From an uncultured Roseburia sp. (lineage in GTDB: Bacteria; Bacillota; Clostridia; Lachnospirales; Lachnospiraceae): a stretch of 9,322 nucleotides of DNA. Below the pieces are notes generated by a model. The model was not told the origin of the DNA. It was given only the letters and a program-made list of their open reading frames with translations, and did not search any database. A program made the position numbers and the translations under genes. Position 1 is the stretch's first letter. The number at the start of each line of letters is the position of its first letter. The stretch covers positions 1 to 9,322 of the forward strand of contig CAKQXQ010000069.1 of NCBI GenBank assembly GCA_934292805.1, given 5' to 3'. This document shows, one piece after another, positions 6,498-9,322 of the stretch.

Positions 6498-7697
6498 CTA
6501 GAAAATTCTTCTTACAGAGAGTACATTTCGATATGTAGCGGTAGAATACTTGATTCCACTGGATGGTGTACTTGCATGAACGATTGTGTTATTTCCAACA
6601 TAAATTCCAACATGTCCACTGTAACATACAATATCTCCAGGCTGTGCCTCAGATAAACTAACCTCGTATCCTGCACTTCTCTGTCCGCTGGAGGAATGTG
6701 GAAGACCAATTCCAAATGCTGCATAAACAGACATTACAAATCCGGAGCAGTCTGTACCATTGGTAAGACTTGAACCACCGTATACATATGGATTTCCGAT
6801 AAACTGACATGCATAATTAGCAACTGCCTGACCATCTGATCCACTCGGTGAAGAGTATGACTGAGAAGATGAACTTCCTGTGCTCTGTGTACTCTGGGAT
6901 GAAGAAGACTTTTTCTTCTTTGCGGCTGCAGCAGCTGCTGCGGCTGCCTTACGCTCTGCCTCTTCTTTAGCAAGTCTTGCTTCCTCTTCTGCTTTGGATT
7001 CTGCTGTCACAAAATCTGTCCACAGATTTACATAATCTGTAGATACATATCCATCACCTTCCTCAGTAGTAACCACTACCCATCCGGTATCTTTCATGGA
7101 TTCATCTACAACTACAAAGTCGTCTCCCTCACCAAGCATAGTAAGAATTCCTGCTTCTGTGGAAGGCTCCATTCTGACGTATAATGTTGTTGTCGTTACC
7201 GTAGCATATCTGGTGCTCACTCTTCTTGCAAGCTCTTCATCTCCGGTTACAACATATTCAGCCTTTACATATCCTGTAACACTTCCGGATGTGATCTTAT
7301 ACCATCCATCTTCGGTTGTCTCTAATACTGTTGCTGCTGAATTATTATATAACTTTCCTAATACTTCACTGTCTGTATTCGCTTCTGCTCTGACATTGAC
7401 ATAATTATTAACCTGTGCAATTGCAATATCTGCATACTCAGATGCCACAACTGGTACCTCATTCTCACTCACCTGTTCTGCTGCCACAGCTGCTTCTGCC
7501 GCAGCCTTATCGCTCTCGATCAGACACTGGGAAAGCATCTGTGAAAAACCAGCTGCCGGTGAGCCATTCGAACTGATCCCTGTTGCGATCACTGAAGAAA
7601 CTCCGCTTCCCTGTGCATAAGTCCCGATTCCTGTACCTCCGATTATTATAGCACCTGCTAATAAGCAGCTTGCCACTCTTCTGATTGTATGATTCAT
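6498..7697 (-). CDS. Secreted SH3b-NlpC/P60 cell-wall endopeptidase
   Basis: A 399-residue exported protein. It has a signal peptide (1-29: basic N-terminus, hydrophobic core, TYAQ), two bacterial SH3 domains (about 90-152, NNYVNVRAEANTDSEVLGKL, and about 164-226, LYVRMEPSTEAGILTML), a charged helical stretch passing into poly-Ala, Lys and Ser-rich linker (about 233-287), and an NlpC/P60 domain (about 288-399). Catalytic C317 in TDCSGF, H362 in SGHVGIY and H374 in IVHAS are all present, so it should be an active cysteine peptidase cutting peptidoglycan stems, classically D-Glu-diaminopimelate bonds. The SH3b pair would anchor it to the wall. I chose the ATG at 7697, preceded by TTGGAGG. An upstream in-frame TTG at 7715 lies within that SD. 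It is monocistronic, with its own strong promoter and terminator and a WalR-type site in the leader. Confidence 0.95.
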   Translation of the reverse strand: MNHTIRRVASCLLAGAIIIGGTGIGTYAQGSGVSSVIATGISSNGSPAAGFSQMLSQCLIESDKAAAEAAVAAEQVSENEVPVVASEYADIAIAQVNNYVNVRAEANTDSEVLGKLYNNSAATVLETTEDGWYKITSGSVTGYVKAEYVVTGDEELARRVSTRYATVTTTTLYVRMEPSTEAGILTMLGEGDDFVVVDESMKDTGWVVVTTEEGDGYVSTDYVNLWTDFVTAESKAEEEARLAKEEAERKAAAAAAAAAKKKKSSSSQSTQSTGSSSSQSYSSPSGSDGQAVANYACQFIGNPYVYGGSSLTNGTDCSGFVMSVYAAFGIGLPHSSSGQRSAGYEVSLSEAQPGDIVCYSGHVGIYVGNNTIVHASTPSSGIKYSTATYRNVLSVRRIF

Positions 7698-7724
7698 CTT
7701 GTAAATTGCCTCCAAGAACTATTT

Positions 7725-7750
7725 GTTACAAGTTTGTTACATTTGTTACG
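7725..7750 (-). promoter_or_regulatory. WalR-type direct repeat in the NlpC/P60 leader
   Basis: On the minus strand TGTAAC-N5-TGTAAC (7736-7741 and 7725-7730) fits the WalR (YycF) consensus TGTWAH-N5-TGTWAH exactly. A third, one-mismatch copy, CGTAAC, lies at 7745-7750, so GTAACAAA occurs three times. The predicted transcription start is near 7749, placing the full box at about +9 to +25, between the promoter and the SD. In Bacillus, sites downstream of the promoter are associated with repression. Assignment to WalR is by motif only. Confidence 0.68.
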
Positions 7751-7755
7751 TGGTT

Positions 7756-7784
7756 ATTATAACAAAGCACCTTTCTACTGTCAA
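7756..7784 (-). promoter_or_regulatory. Perfect consensus sigma-A promoter of the NlpC/P60 gene
   Basis: On the minus strand TTGACA (7779-7784), a 17-base spacer, and TATAAT (7756-7761) match consensus at every position. The start site should fall near 7749, leaving a leader of about 52 bases before the ATG at 7697. Such a strong promoter suggests output is limited by the adjacent operator. Confidence 0.92.
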
Positions 7785-7798
7785 CCTTATAGAGGTTC

Positions 7799-7823
7799 TT
7801 TTTCGCTCTTTTTCAGCATTTTT
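7799..7823 (-). promoter_or_regulatory. Phased A5 tracts upstream of the NlpC/P60 promoter
   Basis: Three T5 runs on the plus strand (A5 on the coding strand) at 7799-7803, 7809-7813 and 7819-7823 repeat exactly every 10 bases, 15 to 39 bases upstream of the -35. In-phase A-tracts bend DNA, and this position matches UP-element or curved-DNA activation of the promoter. Confidence 0.6.
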
Positions 7824-7843
7824 CGCACTACTGAATCTTATGA

Positions 7844-7884
7844 TGTAAAAAACTGCAGCAACCACATATCGGGTGCTGCAGTTT
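7844..7884 (-). terminator. Intrinsic terminator after ridA
   Basis: A perfect 11-bp inverted repeat, AAACTGCAGCA (7850-7860) with TGCTGCAGTTT (7874-7884), is extended by two C-G pairs inside. On the minus strand the hairpin ends in TTTTTT. It begins only 7 bases past the ridA stop codon and insulates the NlpC/P60 promoter from the cvfB-ridA operon. The plus strand side is also followed by T-rich sequence, but no plus-strand gene uses it. Confidence 0.93.
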
Positions 7885-7891
7885 CTGGTTT

Positions 7892-8266
7892 TTATTTTAT
7901 TGCGATCGCTTCAATCTCAAGCATAACATCTTTTGGAAGACGTGCTACTTCCACACAGCTTCTGGATGGGAAATCAGCGGTAAAGAATGTCTTGTACACT
8001 TCGTTGATTGCTCCAAAGTCATTCATTTCTTTTATGAATACAGTTGTTTTCACTACGTTATCCATAGAAGTACCTGCTGCTTCCAGTAAGTTGGAAAGGT
8101 TCGTCAGTGCCTGTTTTGCCTGTGCTACAGATCCTTCCGGGATTTCGCCTGTTTCCGGAACAACCGGAATGATTCCTGATGTGTATACCATTCCATTTAC
8201 TTCGATTGCCTGTGAATACGGTCCGATTGCTGCTGGTGCTTTTTCTGTGCTGATTACTTTTTTCAT
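7892..8266 (-). CDS. ridA: RidA/YjgF family enamine/imine deaminase
   Basis: A 124-residue protein, full length for the RidA family. The N-terminal APAAIGPYSQA (10-20) and C-terminal FPSRSCVEVARLPKDVMLEI (99-118) are hallmark segments. R102 in PSRSC corresponds to the catalytic arginine (R105 in E. coli) and E117 to the conserved glutamate. RidA is a cytosolic trimer that hydrolyses reactive 2-aminoacrylate and related enamines or imines released by PLP enzymes such as serine/threonine dehydratase, yielding 2-oxo acids and ammonia. The start is one base after the end of the cvfB-like gene, and its SD (AAGGAAGG) lies inside that gene's end, so the two are co-transcribed and probably coupled. 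No functional link between them is evident. A terminator follows. Confidence 0.96.
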   Translation of the reverse strand: MKKVISTEKAPAAIGPYSQAIEVNGMVYTSGIIPVVPETGEIPEGSVAQAKQALTNLSNLLEAAGTSMDNVVKTTVFIKEMNDFGAINEVYKTFFTADFPSRSCVEVARLPKDVMLEIEAIAIK

Positions 8267-8267
8267 G

Positions 8268-9107
8268 TCAGTCTACCTTCCTTATACTTTTTTCTGTAAT
8301 TTCAACGCGATGTTCCTTATATAAACGTCCTACTGCACGTTTAAATGCATTCTTGCTGAGACCAGTCTCACGCTTGATCACTTCCGGGGAAGCCTTATCT
8401 CCAAACGGAAGAACTCCTGCGAACTCCTCGATCACCTGCATTACCTTCTCTGCATCTGCATCCATCTGCAGGTACGCCTTCTCCCTGAGTGAAATATCAA
8501 GCTTGCCATCCGGCTTAACTCCGATCACCTTTGCTTCGATCACATCACCGATTTTTAGCTTACTCGTATCCTCATGTCTCGGGATCATTGCAGAATACTT
8601 GTCATCCACTGCAACGAAAGTTCCAAAATTATCACTGAACTCATAGACTCTTCCCTCTACCACATCGCCCTCTTTGTATGGAGCGTCCATAGAAAGAAGA
8701 TCATATAGCTTCTTCATGCTAGCACATAATCTGCTGCTCTTGTCAATATATAAAGTTACAAGTACCTCATCTTCCGGCTGGACTTTCATTGTCATCTCTT
8801 TATATGGAAGAAAAAGATCTTTCTCTAATCCCCAGTCCAGGAACGCACCAATCTTTCCTACCTGTGCCACGCGAAGTACTGCCAGACCTCCAAGTGTAAG
8901 CTTTGGTCTGTTTGTTGTCGCGATCAGGCGGTCTTTGGAATCCTTATACAAAAATACTTCCAGTTCATCCCCAGGCTTCGCACCATCCGGTACCTGTTTT
9001 GCCGGAAGAAGCACTCTCTTCTCGACATCTGCCTCCTCTGCAAGGTATACACCGAATTCTACTCTTTTTACAATTGTGAGTTTCTGATATTCTCCTAATT
9101 TTAACAT
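8268..9107 (-). CDS. cvfB: CvfB/YitL-type S1-domain RNA-binding protein
   Basis: A 279-residue protein with three S1-like OB folds (about 1-66, 67-132 and 143-208) and a C-terminal winged helix (about 220-279, ending LSKNAFKRAVGRLYKE then KSIRKV). Family landmarks include FGVYLAEE (17-24), the KIGAFLDWGLEKDLFLP repeat (about 84-100), NFGTFVAVDDKYSAMIP (third S1), and SLREKAY. CvfB binds RNA and influences virulence gene expression in Staphylococcus aureus; the Bacillus homologue is YitL. I chose the ATG at 9107, giving MLKLGEYQKL, because homologues begin this way and AGAGGA lies 8 bases upstream. An in-frame ATG at 9161 would add 18 basic residues unlike the family, though AAGGA precedes it. 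The gene is first in an operon with ridA. Confidence 0.9.
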   Translation of the reverse strand: MLKLGEYQKLTIVKRVEFGVYLAEEADVEKRVLLPAKQVPDGAKPGDELEVFLYKDSKDRLIATTNRPKLTLGGLAVLRVAQVGKIGAFLDWGLEKDLFLPYKEMTMKVQPEDEVLVTLYIDKSSRLCASMKKLYDLLSMDAPYKEGDVVEGRVYEFSDNFGTFVAVDDKYSAMIPRHEDTSKLKIGDVIEAKVIGVKPDGKLDISLREKAYLQMDADAEKVMQVIEEFAGVLPFGDKASPEVIKRETGLSKNAFKRAVGRLYKEHRVEITEKSIRKVD

Positions 9108-9163
9108 AACCTTATTCCTCTTAAACTTTGTAACATCAGACTGCTTCTTTATCCACCGCATTG

Positions 9164-9185
9164 TGATCCTTGCGGATCATTTATA
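9164..9185 (-). promoter_or_regulatory. Weak candidate promoter and short hairpin ahead of cvfB
   Basis: After the tRNA terminator the minus strand has TATAAA at 9180-9185 as the best -10 candidate, but no good -35 is seen 16-18 bases upstream. Just downstream, TGATCC-GCAA-GGATCA (9164-9179) forms a 6-bp stem with a GNRA-type loop, without a U-tract. It would cover the AAGGA that precedes the alternative ATG at 9161. Confidence 0.3.
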
Positions 9186-9216
9186 ACGTAATGAAAACGA
9201 AGTTTCCTGTTACATT

Positions 9217-9244
9217 AAAAAAATAGCACCACTTTCGTGGTGCT
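9217..9244 (-). terminator. Intrinsic terminator after tRNA-Gln
   Basis: An 8-bp perfect stem, AGCACCAC (9225-9232 on the plus strand) with GTGGTGCT (9237-9244), is closed by a GAAA tetraloop on the minus strand. It is followed by A and seven Ts (9217-9223). It begins 6 bases after the tRNA 3' end. Confidence 0.95.
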
Positions 9245-9250
9245 TCCTAG

Positions 9251-9322
9251 CAGGGCTACAAGGATTCGAACCTTGAAATGACGGAGTCAGAGTCCGTTGC
9301 CTTACCGTTTGGCGATAGCCCT
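9251..9322 (-). tRNA. tRNA-Gln, anticodon CUG
   Basis: A 72-base cloverleaf fits fully on the minus strand. The acceptor stem is AGGGCTA with TAGCCCT, the D arm is GCC..GGC, and the anticodon stem is ACGGA with TCCGT around the loop CTCTGAC, giving anticodon CTG (reads CAG). The variable loop is CATTT and the T arm is CAAGG-TTCGAAT-CCTTG. The discriminator base is G and is followed by CTA, so CCA is not encoded. The 5' base coincides with the window edge, so further tRNA genes may lie upstream. A terminator follows at once. Confidence 0.95.

Noticed and set aside
6902..6961. GC-rich repeated GCN codons in the NlpC/P60 gene as a possible nucleotide repeat
   Set aside because: It encodes the poly-Ala/Lys linker between domains, common in this kind of secreted protein, and is explained by coding.
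7698..7715. Upstream TTG start for the NlpC/P60 gene
   Set aside because: The TTG is part of the SD sequence TTGGAGG of the better ATG, and the signal peptide begins naturally at that ATG.
9149..9157. Single TTATCCACC, one mismatch to a DnaA box
   Set aside because: It is isolated and lies in the cvfB leader; one such match is expected by chance in a window of this size.

Overview
The window looks like chromosome of a low-to-moderate GC Gram-positive anaerobe of the class Clostridia, most likely Lachnospiraceae. This is inferred from AG-rich Shine-Dalgarno sites before nearly every gene, sigma-A type promoters, U-tract hairpin terminators, a tRNA gene without an encoded CCA, and the protein families present (YitT/DUF2179, CvfB, CdaR-type regulator, FtsEX next to an M23 hydrolase). 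Every convincing gene lies on the minus strand, so transcription runs from high to low coordinates. I see no insertion sequence, phage gene or CRISPR array.

Read in transcription order, there are five units. (1) A tRNA-Gln(CUG) gene ends in a GAAA-tetraloop terminator (9217-9322). (2) A cvfB-like S1-domain gene and ridA form a two-gene operon ending in a strong terminator (7847-9107). (3) A secreted SH3b-SH3b-NlpC/P60 cell-wall endopeptidase stands alone. It has a perfect consensus promoter (TTGACA-N17-TATAAT), three A5 tracts spaced exactly 10 bp apart upstream, and a perfect WalR-type direct repeat just downstream of the predicted start site (6400-7823). (4) A divergent WecG/TagA/CpsF (GT26)-like gene overlaps a YitT-family membrane protein gene. 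They share a clear promoter and end in a 13-bp-stem terminator (4021-5768). (5) A CdaR/PucR-type regulator, ftsE, ftsX and an M23 coiled-coil murein hydrolase sit almost end to end (1-3895). The last gene runs off the window.

The main theme is peptidoglycan remodelling. FtsE and FtsX form the membrane ABC complex that controls periseptal or elongation hydrolases, and the hydrolase encoded 4 bases after ftsX is the obvious partner. The NlpC/P60 enzyme is a second hydrolase that appears to be under WalKR cell-wall stress control.

Between units 3 and 4 lies about 730 bp without a gene. It contains four DnaA-box-like nonamers (one perfect, three with one mismatch) within 72 bp, weaker boxes beside them, a long pyrimidine-rich AT tract, and repeated CGGTATTTT words. 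It resembles an oriC-type DnaA-binding region, although dnaA, dnaN and rpmH are not in the window. It is the most unusual part of the sequence.
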